From Rothia sp. (in: high G+C Gram-positive bacteria) (lineage in GTDB: Bacteria; Actinomycetota; Actinomycetes; Actinomycetales; Micrococcaceae), in contig JAUNHE010000004.1 in the NCBI GenBank assembly GCA_030524105.1, positions 181,336 to 245,335 of the forward strand: DNA of 64,000 bases, given 5' to 3'. The position numbers were made by a program, and so were the translations under genes. Positions 9,496 through 16,731 of this stretch are shown here, piece by piece (the first letter of the stretch is position 1; every line of letters begins with the position of its first letter). The notes beneath the pieces are model-generated. The model was given only the letters and a program-made list of their open reading frames with translations, was not told where the DNA came from and searched no databases.

Positions 9496-9651
9496 TGGCA
9501 CAGTTTACACCAAACCACCGGGCCTTATTGAGTCAAGCAGGCTAAACACGGCGGGTGTTGTTCTGTCTTTTTGCCGGTGGTATTCATGGTTGTGTCTTTT
9601 TGAGCTACTGCACCGCGAATTTGGGCAAGATTGACAGCGCACCGCCGGCAG

Positions 9652-9669
9652 CGTACAGTTTTCTGTACA
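9652..9669. promoter_or_regulatory. probable YefM operator (inverted repeat)
   Basis: CGTACAG-TTTT-CTGTACA forms an inverted repeat whose right arm contains the TGTACA core. It ends just before the ribosome-binding site of yefM. Escherichia coli YefM is known to bind palindromes with TGTACA cores upstream of yefM-yoeB, so autoregulation by the antitoxin is a reasonable inference. Confidence 0.6.
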
Positions 9670-9680
9670 GGAGGTGGATC

Positions 9681-9935
9681 GTGAAAACACTCAGCTATAC
9701 CGAGTCCCGCGCCAACTACGCCCAAGTACTCGACGAGGTCGTCAATAACCGTGAGGAAACCATCATCACGCGCGCCGGCCGTGAGCCCGTCGTGATTGTC
9801 TCACTCGCTGACTACGAGTCTCTGCGAGAAACAGCCTACCTACTCCGTTCCCCCGCCAACGCCCGGCGGCTGCTCGACTCCATCGAGAATCTAGAAAACG
9901 GCGGCGGGACCCACCGCAGTCTCGTCGAAGACTGA
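9681..9935 (+). CDS. yefM: type II antitoxin, Phd/YefM family
   Basis: An 84-residue antitoxin that neutralises the YoeB endoribonuclease and represses its own operon. The N-terminus (KTLSYTESRANYAQVLDEV) and the ITRAGREPVVIVSLADYESL core are typical of YefM. The C-terminal part (LLRSPANARRLLDSIENLE) is the region that wraps the toxin. The GTG start at 9681 is supported by GGAGGT seven bases upstream; earlier in-frame starts would run through the operator. Codons here are more GC-rich than in the flanking core genes, which suggests transfer. Confidence 0.92.
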   Translation: MKTLSYTESRANYAQVLDEVVNNREETIITRAGREPVVIVSLADYESLRETAYLLRSPANARRLLDSIENLENGGGTHRSLVED

Positions 9936-9938
9936 GAC

Positions 9939-10199
9939 GTGATCCTCACCTGGGATGAGGCCGCCTGGGAAGACTACCTATGGTGGCAGACTGCGGATCG
10001 ACGCACGCTCAAGCGTATCAACCGGCTCATTAAGGATATTGCCCGTAACGGCAACGAGGGCATGGGTAAGCCCGAAGCACTCAAGTATGGCCTGTCCGGT
10101 TACTGGTCACGGCGTATCAGCGACGAGCACCGGTTGGTCTACAAAATTGTCGACAACGAGATCCGCATCGCCGCCTGCCGCTACCACTACGGCCAATAA
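9939..10199 (+). CDS. yoeB: type II toxin, YoeB family ribosome-dependent mRNA endonuclease
   Basis: An 86-residue toxin that cleaves mRNA in the ribosomal A site. The catalytic residues fall exactly where they do in E. coli YoeB: Glu46 (GMGKPEALK), Arg65 (SDEHRLVYK) and His83 (CRYHYGQ). No residue needed for activity is missing, so the toxin is probably functional. It begins three bases after the yefM stop with a GTG codon, giving the usual antitoxin-first, tightly coupled pair. Confidence 0.93.
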   Translation: MILTWDEAAWEDYLWWQTADRRTLKRINRLIKDIARNGNEGMGKPEALKYGLSGYWSRRISDEHRLVYKIVDNEIRIAACRYHYGQ

Positions 10200-10210
10200 C
10201 ACGGGTTTTT

Positions 10211-10450
10211 GCCTCCCGAAGAGCTGCCACAGTGAGGAAGTCTGTCACCAGCCCAGCCGCTCAATAAGGTCGGCGTAGCGAGCCCGAACACGCCGTGACG
10301 CATCAGCGACTCGCGCCTTGTGCCCGCGACGCGCGGCCATCTCATGGATCGCGCGGGTTCTTGCCTCCTGCTTGCTCACACCGTCAGCCTCAGCAAAGCG
10401 CGACCTGCCGCGCTCAACAATCTGTGCCGCCTCCCGAAGAGCCGCCACAG
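10211..10450. repeat. 22-bp direct repeat, copies at 10211-10232 and 10429-10450
   Basis: GCCTCCCGAAGAGC(T/C)GCCACAG occurs twice, 218 bp apart, with one mismatch. The right copy encodes the VAALREA segment of the small gene at 10245-10484; the left copy lies just past that gene's stop. A partial duplication followed by deletion would explain it. Confidence 0.6.
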
Positions 10451-10484
10451 ATTCACGATGAGGCTCACCGTGGCTAAGCTTCAT
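10245..10484 (-). CDS. hypothetical protein, coupled to the GyrI-like gene
   Basis: A 79-residue, very charged, mostly helical protein rich in Arg, Ala and Glu (for example RTRAIHEMAARRGHKARVA). I do not recognise the family. ATG 10484 lies inside the last codons of the upstream GyrI-like gene (ATGAAGCTTAG contains both the start and the TAG stop in another frame), an 11-bp overlap that implies translational coupling. A TTG at 10490 is a less likely start. Codon use is GC-rich like its accessory neighbours. Confidence 0.5.
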   Translation of the reverse strand: MKLSHGEPHRESVAALREAAQIVERGRSRFAEADGVSKQEARTRAIHEMAARRGHKARVADASRRVRARYADLIERLGW

Positions 10485-10956
10485 GGGCAAGCGGGATGCA
10501 GGCCTCAGTTACCAGCTGGTCTGCTGGCACTTGCCCTGGCGTTGTCAGGTAGAGGTTGAAGGCATTTGCCGCCGGACTTCCGTCGGCAGGCGAGCTTAAA
10601 CCCTCACTGGCCATCCGCTCCATCAGCAATTCGTATGCTCGCGAGATCTGCTCATAGGGGCCTACGATGCGTGCAACCAAACAGTCCCGCGCGGGCAGCT
10701 CGTGAATCACCAAGGGTTCCTCAACCACCGTACCCGGCGCGACAGGCAGAAAGATTTCCTCGTCAACGTCATGCGCGGTGTAGCCATCGTTGTGGTCGAT
10801 GACGCCGCCCGGACCGGTAGGCCTAATCTGCTGCCGGGTGATCTCGGGCAGCATTCGCTCCCACAGCAGGTGCTCGTCGGAATAGGTGGGAATAATGCCG
10901 CGCAGCGCAACAAGGGTCATGGCGTCAACAGTACGACGCTCAATAGTGATAGACAT
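10474..10956 (-). CDS. GyrI-like / AraC effector-binding domain protein
   Basis: A 160-residue stand-alone effector-binding domain of the GyrI-like superfamily. Signature stretches include VALRGIIPTY near the start, GVIDHNDGYTAHDVDEEIFLPV in the middle, and ARIVGPYEQISRAYELLMERM before the C-terminal EACIPL strand. Such domains bind small hydrophobic or cationic compounds and occur alone or fused to regulators; no DNA-binding domain is present. ATG 10956 was chosen because AGGAGAAC lies just upstream; the open frame extends to 11070 without a better start. Followed by an overlapping small gene. Confidence 0.75.
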   Translation of the reverse strand: MSITIERRTVDAMTLVALRGIIPTYSDEHLLWERMLPEITRQQIRPTGPGGVIDHNDGYTAHDVDEEIFLPVAPGTVVEEPLVIHELPARDCLVARIVGPYEQISRAYELLMERMASEGLSSPADGSPAANAFNLYLTTPGQVPADQLVTEACIPLAHEA

Positions 10957-11147
10957 ACCTAGTTCTCCTCCAATGAGACCTGTAGTCAGAGTCGGCCGGG
11001 CATAGCCAGCATGCCTAACAATACAACAAAATACCTGCTGGTGCGTCAAGATATCAAGGCCAGCAGGCACTTAGTGGACCTCAGGGGTATGTATCGAACT
11101 CATCCCTACAGGTGAGCACCTATTCCTTCGCGCTTGCACTATTGCCT

Positions 11148-11171
11148 AATAGTATCCAGCAGGATACAATT
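11148..11171. promoter_or_regulatory. imperfect inverted repeat upstream of the higBA-type module
   Basis: AATAGTATCC-AGCA-GGATACAATT has arms that match at nine of ten positions, including a perfect GTATCC/GGATAC core. It lies just ahead of the toxin gene, the usual place for antitoxin autorepression. Function is inferred from position. Confidence 0.45.
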
Positions 11172-11197
11172 GCTTCCTGGAGATCAAGCAAACCGCG

Positions 11198-11491
11198 GTG
11201 TACGTGCGCTGGTTTCGCAAGCTCTCAGACCCGCAGGGTAGGGCGCGTATCAATATCGCGATACGGCGCTGCGAAGTTGCTGGAAAAATGGTGGGCGACA
11301 TCAAGCCTATTGGAGGCGGCGTCTCTGAATTGCGCATTCATCTTGGCCCCGGTTACCGAATCTACTACATGACAAAGGACAACGAGATCATGCTGTTGCT
11401 CATCGGAGGCGACAAGTCCACCCAGCAACGAGACATTGCAAAGGCCAGGCGATTGGCCGCAGAAATTATCGAGGAGGGATTATGGCAGTGA
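11198..11491 (+). CDS. RelE/ParE-superfamily toxin, HigB-like addiction module killer protein
   Basis: About 97 residues of the RelE/ParE-fold toxin group that pairs with a downstream HTH antitoxin. Typical stretches are WFRKLSDPQGRARI near the N-terminus, GGGVSELRIHLGPGYRIYY in the middle, and LLIGGDKSTQQRDIAKARRL near the end. With GTG 11198 the protein lacks the usual first strand; the same frame is open upstream and a CTG at 11177 would add MEIKQTA, restoring the family N-terminus. Toxin-first order and a 10-bp overlap with the antitoxin gene are typical. Confidence 0.85.
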   Translation: MYVRWFRKLSDPQGRARINIAIRRCEVAGKMVGDIKPIGGGVSELRIHLGPGYRIYYMTKDNEIMLLLIGGDKSTQQRDIAKARRLAAEIIEEGLWQ

Positions 11492-11775
11492 AAATCAGCA
11501 CCTGGGATGCTAGCGAATATCTTGAAACCGAAGAAGACATCGCAGCCTACCTCAATGCAGCTCTCGAAGATGGTGATCCATCTCTACTTCAAGCAGCACT
11601 TGGCGATGTCGCCAAAGCACGTGGAATGTCTGTCATTTCACGGGAAGCCGGCGTCGGACGCGAGTCCCTCTATAAGTCTTTGTCCGAATCTGGTAACCCA
11701 TCATGGCAGACGATGTCCAAGGTTATTACGGCGCTCGGACTCAAAGTTGAATTCAAGGTAGCGCCTGCGCCGTGA
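11482..11775 (+). CDS. HTH antitoxin of the higBA-type module
   Basis: A 97-residue antidote protein with an N-terminal toxin-binding region (STWDASEYLETEEDIAAYL) and a Cro/C1-type helix-turn-helix around ISREAGVGRESLYKSLSESG. It probably neutralises the preceding toxin and represses the operon at the inverted repeat upstream of the toxin gene. ATG 11482 has GGAGGG just before it and overlaps the toxin gene by 10 bp. Confidence 0.88.
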   Translation: MAVKISTWDASEYLETEEDIAAYLNAALEDGDPSLLQAALGDVAKARGMSVISREAGVGRESLYKSLSESGNPSWQTMSKVITALGLKVEFKVAPAP

Positions 11776-11879
11776 CCTTGCATATCTGCCCCACCACCGT
11801 CGCCGAGTGGCGTGCCGGGCACGAACGGTTCTGGCAGTTATTCCACCTGCCTACGCCGCCGTTAGCCCCAATCCCGTAG
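11772..11879 (+). pseudogene. possible remnant of an ASCH-domain gene
   Basis: A 35-codon open stretch starting at a GTG that overlaps the antitoxin stop (GTGA) contains VAEWRAGHERFW. This resembles the WR-x-xH-x-x-FW segment near the C-terminus of ASCH-domain proteins. The rest of the domain is absent. Family assignment is tentative. Confidence 0.3.
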
Positions 11880-11894
11880 ACCTCCGCACAGCAG

Positions 11895-11947
11895 AAAACC
11901 CCTCGCATACCGCGCCTTACCGGGTAAAACGCGGAACCCGAGGGGTT
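11895..11947 (-). terminator. terminator of ssrA
   Basis: On the minus strand AACCCCTCGG and CCGCG arms fold back onto CGCGG and CGAGGGGTT, followed by TTTTCTGC. It lies about 40 bases past the mature 3' end of the tmRNA. Confidence 0.7.
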
Positions 11948-11988
11948 ATGTTCGTACCCAATCCTTTGTATCCAAAGGTGAGTACTAA

Positions 11989-12362
11989 TGGTGGAGATGC
12001 GGGGAATCGAACCCCGGTCCGATGAGCCTTCGTCAGGGCTTCTCCGTGCGCAGTTTACGGGTCGGTATTTTTCGGCTCCAGCACTTGCGTAAACACTGAT
12101 GCTGCCAAACCTATTCGTATAAACGTCCCTTACTCCCCTACGACCAGGAAGCAAGGCAGTGGCCTTTTAAACTGATACCAGGAAACTGAGTCAAAGGCTA
12201 ACTCAGGCCGGCAGATTCGCTAGTCGCGCTTAAGCAGCGAGAGCGAAATCAGTGCGCTTAGATTCTGCACTTATTGTTTTGCAGAGGGTATTAACGAGTG
12301 TCCTCTACATCCTCGGCACGCTTCACCTGTCTCAAATCACATCGTCGAAACCGATCATCCCC
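11989..12362 (-). ncRNA. ssrA: transfer-messenger RNA (tmRNA)
   Basis: A 374-base tmRNA that rescues stalled ribosomes together with SmpB. The 5' end begins GGGGATGATCGGTTTCGACG and the 3' end closes with the T-arm GTTCGATTCCC, the acceptor complement and an encoded CCA, so the tRNA-like domain is complete. The tag reading frame (12268-12230, minus) encodes AESKRTDFALAA after the resume Ala codon GCA, ending in TAA. This tag type is characteristic of Micrococcaceae. The smpB gene lies 1.8 kb upstream, separated by a DUF4190 gene and the abi cassette. Confidence 0.96.
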
Positions 12363-12416
12363 TTATGCTTCTATCAAAGAAACCCGCCAAAATCACGACG
12401 GAGCATTAAATATACA

Positions 12417-12456
12417 CCCCCCAGGCCCAAAAGCCAAGGGGGTGCCCCAATCCTAG
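12417..12456 (-). terminator. terminator after abi; left copy of a 40-bp direct repeat
   Basis: On the minus strand CCCCC-TTGGCTTTTGGGCCT-GGGGGG forms a hairpin followed by a T-rich stretch. The same sequence recurs at 13489-13529 with one indel and one substitution. This copy includes the abi stop codon. Confidence 0.7.
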
Positions 12457-13370
12457 TCCCAGAGACTGGACAACTGCCAGTCCTCGGGTGCTCCAGTTCG
12501 CGAAAATGGAACCAGGTCATTGTGGGGGTATGCCTTTAATAGGTTCGGCAGGGCTGCCCCGTCCGATATTTTAAGCGTGCGCAATAGATACTGAACCATA
12601 GTAGCCTGCCCAAAAAAACGAGATTTTGTCTGATTAAGAATACGCAATTCTTCGCGGTTACTTTCCTTGGGATTCATATCAAAAACACGGTTAAAAACCC
12701 GGGCATTATGCGCTGCATAATTACGCAACACGTTCAGAGACCGCATCCAAGACTCAAATTGCGGTGCAGACAAACCAGCCTCCTGTGCAACTGTATCTCG
12801 CGCACGCCGCGGAGAGAACCTATACAAGTGGGAGAGCATGCCCCAGTCCATAACCTCCACAGCAGCCCAAACCGGCAATCTGCCAGCATACTGATATCTA
12901 TGATGCTTTACAAAATCTTCCCGAGATTTTTTTACAGCGGCATCAAAAGTCCCCTTCCATACGTCAAAATTAGTCCGGTTTTTCTCACTAGGGTGAGGTT
13001 GCTTGGCCAATTTTGATTTCTGGTCAAGGATTTCGTGCACATACGGGTCAATACGGCCAAGTTCATGCCCAAGTAGAGCACGTATCGCCAGTTCAATCCC
13101 GGTGAGCTCACAAAAAAGGAGGTGCCTAAGCTGCTCATCAAAACGATAAAGTTTAACCACCAGCTCAAAGCTTGCCCCCGGCTTAAAACTATCTTGGGCT
13201 TTACCATCCCGAAACTCTCGCATGGGATACCAGTATCCAGAAAGCCTATAGTAATTGAGGTGATGTAGCTGTTCAATGGCCTTACCCTTGTCAGCAACTT
13301 CCATCCCCCGGCAAGTCAATAACTCAACCTGCTCCGCGTAGGTACGAAAAGTTTTGTAATCAGCTGTCAT
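12453..13370 (-). CDS. Abi_2 (AbiD/AbiF-type) abortive infection protein
   Basis: A 305-residue protein of the Abi_2 family, which aborts phage infection by killing or arresting the infected cell. The family signature LHHLNYYRLSGYWYP lies near residue 40, followed by FELVVKLYRFDEQLR and, in the C-terminal half, SWMRSLNVLRNYAAHNARVFNR, which resembles the RNHxAH-type motif shared with HEPN RNases (RNYAAH here). ATG 13370 is chosen because GAGGAG lies five bases upstream. The gene sits between two copies of a terminator repeat and is preceded by a small hairpin RNA candidate. Confidence 0.88.
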   Translation of the reverse strand: MTADYKTFRTYAEQVELLTCRGMEVADKGKAIEQLHHLNYYRLSGYWYPMREFRDGKAQDSFKPGASFELVVKLYRFDEQLRHLLFCELTGIELAIRALLGHELGRIDPYVHEILDQKSKLAKQPHPSEKNRTNFDVWKGTFDAAVKKSREDFVKHHRYQYAGRLPVWAAVEVMDWGMLSHLYRFSPRRARDTVAQEAGLSAPQFESWMRSLNVLRNYAAHNARVFNRVFDMNPKESNREELRILNQTKSRFFGQATMVQYLLRTLKISDGAALPNLLKAYPHNDLVPFSRTGAPEDWQLSSLWD

Positions 13371-13389
13371 AGGCACTCCTCAGTACAGC

Positions 13390-13438
13390 AAAAACCGGCC
13401 CTGGACTCTTGTGCAACTGCACAAGGAGCGGAACCGGT
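13390..13438 (-). ncRNA. structured RNA upstream of abi (abiF-RNA-like candidate)
   Basis: Read on the minus strand, an outer ACCGG/CCGGT stem encloses a perfect 8-bp stem CTTGTGCA/TGCACAAG with a two-base loop, and the outer stem ends in TTTTT. It lies 20 bases before the abi start. Conserved structured RNAs called abiF have been described upstream of Abi_2 genes, so this is probably a member; I could not compare it with the family model. Confidence 0.55.
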
Positions 13439-13488
13439 CGTGTTACTCACATACTACCATCTGACAGCGAGAAGTCAATAAAAATAAA

Positions 13489-13529
13489 CCCCCCAGGCCC
13501 AAAAGCCAAGGGGGGTGCCCCGATCCTAG
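13489..13529 (-). terminator. terminator after the DUF4190 gene; right copy of the 40-bp repeat
   Basis: Same hairpin as at 12417-12456, with a perfect six-base CCCCCC/GGGGGG stem end, followed on the minus strand by TTTATTTTTATT. It begins 13 bp past the stop of the DUF4190 gene and looks like the original terminator of that gene. Confidence 0.75.
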
Positions 13530-13541
13530 AGGTAAAAGCTC

Positions 13542-14075
13542 CTAGCGGCTCAGATTATCATTAGTCCATTCAGTCACGCACTGCTCAAAGGCCGCATTAT
13601 CGTTAACGTACTGGGAGCAGTGCTGCATGGCATCACTGCCAACCCTAAACAGGAAGATTGTGAAAATCGCCATCATAATGCCCAGCACCAGGGAGATAGA
13701 CCCCAAAACAATACCTGTAATAGCCATGCCTTTTTTAGCGGCAGCAACCTTGCGCAGCTTCACGAAGGCCACAATACCCAAGATGATAGCTAGCAGGCCC
13801 AGAATACCACCAGTACCAAAAACAAAGGACAGGGGCAGCCCAACAATGCCCAGGATCATCGAAGCCAAGGCCAGGCCTGAACCGGCAGGTTTAGCAGCTG
13901 GCTCATACCCTACGGGGGAACTATAAGCATAGGAAGAATCATAGTTCTGCACCGGGGGCGCAGGGGGCGTATTCTGTCCTTGCTGAGCGGGAGCCGCCCA
14001 GGATCCAGACTGCCCCTCTGACCCCTGTCCAGTAGGATTACCCTGATTATTCTGACCGTATCCGTTCTCAGACAT
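13542..14075 (-). CDS. DUF4190 domain-containing membrane protein
   Basis: A 177-residue protein with a 60-residue Gly/Gln/Pro/Asn-rich cytoplasmic-type tail (GQNNQGNPTGQGSEGQSG) and two long hydrophobic segments flanking a KLRKVAAAKKG hinge, as in DUF4190. A short polar C-terminus with two Cys follows. Function unknown. It is transcribed away from smpB in the same direction, 46 bp after the smpB stop, and ends in a strong hairpin. Confidence 0.75.
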   Translation of the reverse strand: MSENGYGQNNQGNPTGQGSEGQSGSWAAPAQQGQNTPPAPPVQNYDSSYAYSSPVGYEPAAKPAGSGLALASMILGIVGLPLSFVFGTGGILGLLAIILGIVAFVKLRKVAAAKKGMAITGIVLGSISLVLGIMMAIFTIFLFRVGSDAMQHCSQYVNDNAAFEQCVTEWTNDNLSR

Positions 14076-14121
14076 TACCGTCCTCTTCTCTTCTCTGGAG
14101 AGCCCGTGAGCCCACTTTTTA

Positions 14122-14613
14122 TTAGCCTAGGTTTCTATACCGCATAGCACGCGCCGCCTCAAGATTATCTTGACGCTCACGCAGGGCCTGCCGCTTGTCG
14201 TATTCACGTTTACCGGTAGCTAAAGCAATCTCAACCTTTGCCCGCCCCGAACTAAAATACAGTTTAAGCGGTACAACCGTATAGCCACTCTCTTTAAGCT
14301 TTTGTTCTAGCTTATTAATTTCTGAACGATGCAGCAAGAGTTTACGCTTACGGCGCGCAGAATGATTAGTCCAAGATCCTCGGCCATACTCTGCAATATG
14401 AATCCCTTCCAACCAGAGTTCGCCCTGGTAAACCTGGCAAAAACCGTCTGTCAGTGAAGCTCCACCGTCTCGTAGGGATTTAACTTCGGTTCCCTGCAAC
14501 ACAATACCGGCCTCAAATGTTTCTACAATATTATAGTTGTGGCGAGCCCGCCTATTTGATGCAATAACCTGATTATTAGGGTCAGTTTCTTTCTTTTTCT
14601 TTTTTGTTGCCAT
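14122..14613 (-). CDS. smpB: SsrA-binding protein SmpB
   Basis: A 163-residue OB-fold protein that delivers tmRNA to stalled ribosomes. Conserved stretches are [21 protein letters not shown] (N-terminus), [21 protein letters not shown], and [10 protein letters not shown] with the basic C-terminal tail. The start lies inside prfB with a 32-bp overlap, so translation is probably coupled. Its partner RNA gene ssrA lies downstream on the same strand. Confidence 0.96.
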   Translation of the reverse strand: MATKKKKKETDPNNQVIASNRRARHNYNIVETFEAGIVLQGTEVKSLRDGGASLTDGFCQVYQGELWLEGIHIAEYGRGSWTNHSARRKRKLLLHRSEINKLEQKLKESGYTVVPLKLYFSSGRAKVEIALATGKREYDKRQALRERQDNLEAARAMRYRNLG

Positions 14614-15730
14614 ATTCCTTATCTTCTACGGTTCGCTGGCTTGCACGCCAACGTATTCCTGCATCAATAAATTTTTCTAAAGCCCCGTCAAATACGGCGC
14701 TGGGATTGCCCTCTTCGTGGTTGGTGCGTAGATCTTTAACCATCTGGTAAGGGTTCAGCACATAGGAGCGCATCTGATCCCCCCAGCTGGCTTTAACATC
14801 TCCGGCTAATTCCTTTTTTCTGGCATCGTCTTCTTCTTTTTTGAGCAGCAGCAGCCGGGACTGAAGCACCCGTAAAGCCGCTGCCCGGTTTTGCAGCTGA
14901 GATTTTTCATTCTGCATAGAGACAACAATGCCGGTAGGCAGGTGAGTAAGACGAACAGCAGAGTCAGTGGTGTTAACGGACTGCCCGCCCGGGCCTGAAC
15001 TGCGAAAAACATCTACTTTGAGGTCTGAATCGGGTATCTCAAGAGTATCTCCGGTTTCAATCAGAGGAATCACCTCCACTGCAGCAAAAGAGGTCATCCG
15101 TTTGCCCTGGGAATTAAAGGGTGAGATACGCACAAGCCGGTGTGTTCCCGCCTCAACAGATAGCCGGCCGTAAGAATAGGGAGCCTTAACCTCAAAGGTT
15201 GTGGATTTAAGCCCGGCTTCTTCAGCGTAGGAAGTATCAAGGATGCTGGTAGCATAATTATTTCTTTCAGCCCACCGTAGGTACATGCGCTGAAGCATCT
15301 CGGCAAAATCAGCTGCGTCTACCCCTCCTGCACCCGCTCTAATAGTAACAACAGCTTCCCGCTGGTCGTATTCGCCAGAAAGCAGAGTAACGATCTCTAA
15401 CTCAGCTAGTTTCTTATGAATATGCGCCTGCTCTATCTCTGCCTCTGCCAGCAGGTCTGCAGCATTCTCTTCCTGAGCTAATTCCACCATGGTCTCTAGA
15501 TCGTCAATACTGCTTTTAAGAGTAGTCAGTTTTTCTAGCTGCGCCTGCTTATGGGATAAACTGGCGGTTACCCCTTGAGCCTGCTCAGGGTTGTCCCACA
15601 GGTTTGGTGCCGCAGCATCCTGCGAGAGCTGGGCTATTGCACGCTTAATCCCTTCGAGGTCGCTGACGGCAGCTATGGAAGCATAGGTTGCGCGAAGTTC
15701 TTTAATACGTGCGGGAAAGTCTGTAGCCAT
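14582..15730 (-). CDS. prfB: peptide chain release factor 2
   Basis: A 382-residue class I release factor for UGA and UAA codons. The GGQ motif is in [17 protein letters not shown] (about residue 250). The gene is one uninterrupted frame, with no sign of the programmed +1 frameshift that regulates prfB in many other bacteria. It overlaps smpB by 32 bp. In most actinobacteria ftsE and ftsX stand between these genes; they are absent here. Confidence 0.95.
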   Translation of the reverse strand: MATDFPARIKELRATYASIAAVSDLEGIKRAIAQLSQDAAAPNLWDNPEQAQGVTASLSHKQAQLEKLTTLKSSIDDLETMVELAQEENAADLLAEAEIEQAHIHKKLAELEIVTLLSGEYDQREAVVTIRAGAGGVDAADFAEMLQRMYLRWAERNNYATSILDTSYAEEAGLKSTTFEVKAPYSYGRLSVEAGTHRLVRISPFNSQGKRMTSFAAVEVIPLIETGDTLEIPDSDLKVDVFRSSGPGGQSVNTTDSAVRLTHLPTGIVVSMQNEKSQLQNRAAALRVLQSRLLLLKKEEDDARKKELAGDVKASWGDQMRSYVLNPYQMVKDLRTNHEEGNPSAVFDGALEKFIDAGIRWRASQRTVEDKEYGNKKEKERN

Positions 15731-15815
15731 GACTCTTAAGATTAGCTCATGTGAAGGCCTTCTAGGTAGCTCTGAGTGGTTTTAAATCAGCCCAAAAAGT
15801 AGCCTCATCAGCAGC

Positions 15816-16274
15816 CTAGCGGCTAAAAATTGTTCGGGCCGAACTCGTAACCCTTATGGGCACTTCCACCGGAACCACCGAAGAGACCAAGGGCAGCTGA
15901 GCCCGGGCGCTAAGGTTAACAGTCGCGGTGGAACCATCCTCAGTGCTGGTTCCCTCTTCAAGAGCCAACCCCGTAAACTCCTGATAGGCCCCACTCTGCC
16001 TCAAAAAATTTTCCGCCTGAACCTGAACCCTGCTACTGGTTAAGATCACTTGTGGCCCAGCGTCATCCACCTCTAACCCCTCTAAATTTCCGGCCACCGC
16101 AGTACTGGTCTGGTCAGCCAAACTCTGCAGGCGCTGGCGCTCAATATGCACCGCAGTCACCCCAATAACAACAGAAGCTAACAAGAGCAGCAGCAGGCAC
16201 AAGCCCAGCAAAAAAAGACTCATACTACCCTGCTCCGGATCCAAGCTAGCAGGCTTTGGCCGCTCTTTTATCAT
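15816..16274 (-). CDS. TadG-like pilus-assembly protein
   Basis: A 152-residue protein with one N-terminal membrane anchor (SMSLFLLGLCLLLLLLASVVI after a polar start) and an extracytoplasmic domain of short beta segments. This is the form of the small TadE/TadG-like proteins that close Tad operons in actinobacteria. Last gene of the operon; its start overlaps the preceding TadE-like gene by 4 bp. Confidence 0.65.
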   Translation of the reverse strand: MIKERPKPASLDPEQGSMSLFLLGLCLLLLLLASVVIGVTAVHIERQRLQSLADQTSTAVAGNLEGLEVDDAGPQVILTSSRVQVQAENFLRQSGAYQEFTGLALEEGTSTEDGSTATVNLSARAQLPLVSSVVPVEVPIRVTSSARTIFSR

Positions 16275-16726
16275 TGATACTTACCCACCCAGCTTGTTGC
16301 ATGCGAATGAAGCTGAGCCATCGAACCCGGCCCCTCCCCCGGCAGCAGCGGCAGGGTAAGCGACACGGTTACCTCAACACGGATGCTAGCCTGGGCGCTA
16401 CAATCACCCAAACAGCTGGCCGCTATAGTCACCCTATCTGCCGGCACACCGTAATCCGACGCTGCAAAAACGGCCGCCTGCTGCAACTGTGCCTGCTCAA
16501 TAGAACGATAACCAGCAGCTTGAATCAGCTGAATAGCCTGATGGCTTGCCGCATTAGCAGCCATAGCGCCAGACTGTAGCGAAAAAACAGCCAGTAAAAA
16601 ATAGAGCGTTGGCACCAGCAGCAGCAAACCCAAGGCCAGAAATTCCAGCAGAGCCGAACCAGACTCCTTATCATCCACCTGCTGGCCAGGAACGGCAGCC
16701 TCCGCCGTGTCAAAGAGTAAGGGCAT
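16271..16726 (-). CDS. TadE-like pseudopilin
   Basis: A 151-residue protein with a class III prepilin-like anchor: DKESGSALLEFLALGLLLLVPTLYFLL, where a polar/Gly stretch and Glu precede the hydrophobic helix. The rest is a small extracytoplasmic domain containing a Cys pair (SCLGDCS). TadE proteins are minor pseudopilins needed for Flp pilus assembly. Overlaps the next gene by 4 bp. Confidence 0.75.
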   Translation of the reverse strand: MPLLFDTAEAAVPGQQVDDKESGSALLEFLALGLLLLVPTLYFLLAVFSLQSGAMAANAASHQAIQLIQAAGYRSIEQAQLQQAAVFAASDYGVPADRVTIAASCLGDCSAQASIRVEVTVSLTLPLLPGEGPGSMAQLHSHATSWVGKYQ

Positions 16727-16731
16727 CTCTT

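Noticed and set aside
11078..11110. tRNA-like fragment GTATCGAACTCATCC
   Set aside because: Neither strand gives a full cloverleaf or CCA end around it.
11753..12154. Minus-strand open frame across the ssrA 3' end
   Set aside because: It crosses the tmRNA and its terminator; the sequence is explained by the RNA gene.
12252..12539. Plus-strand open frame across the tmRNA 5' half
   Set aside because: It is antisense to ssrA and to the abi terminator, so it is not a gene.
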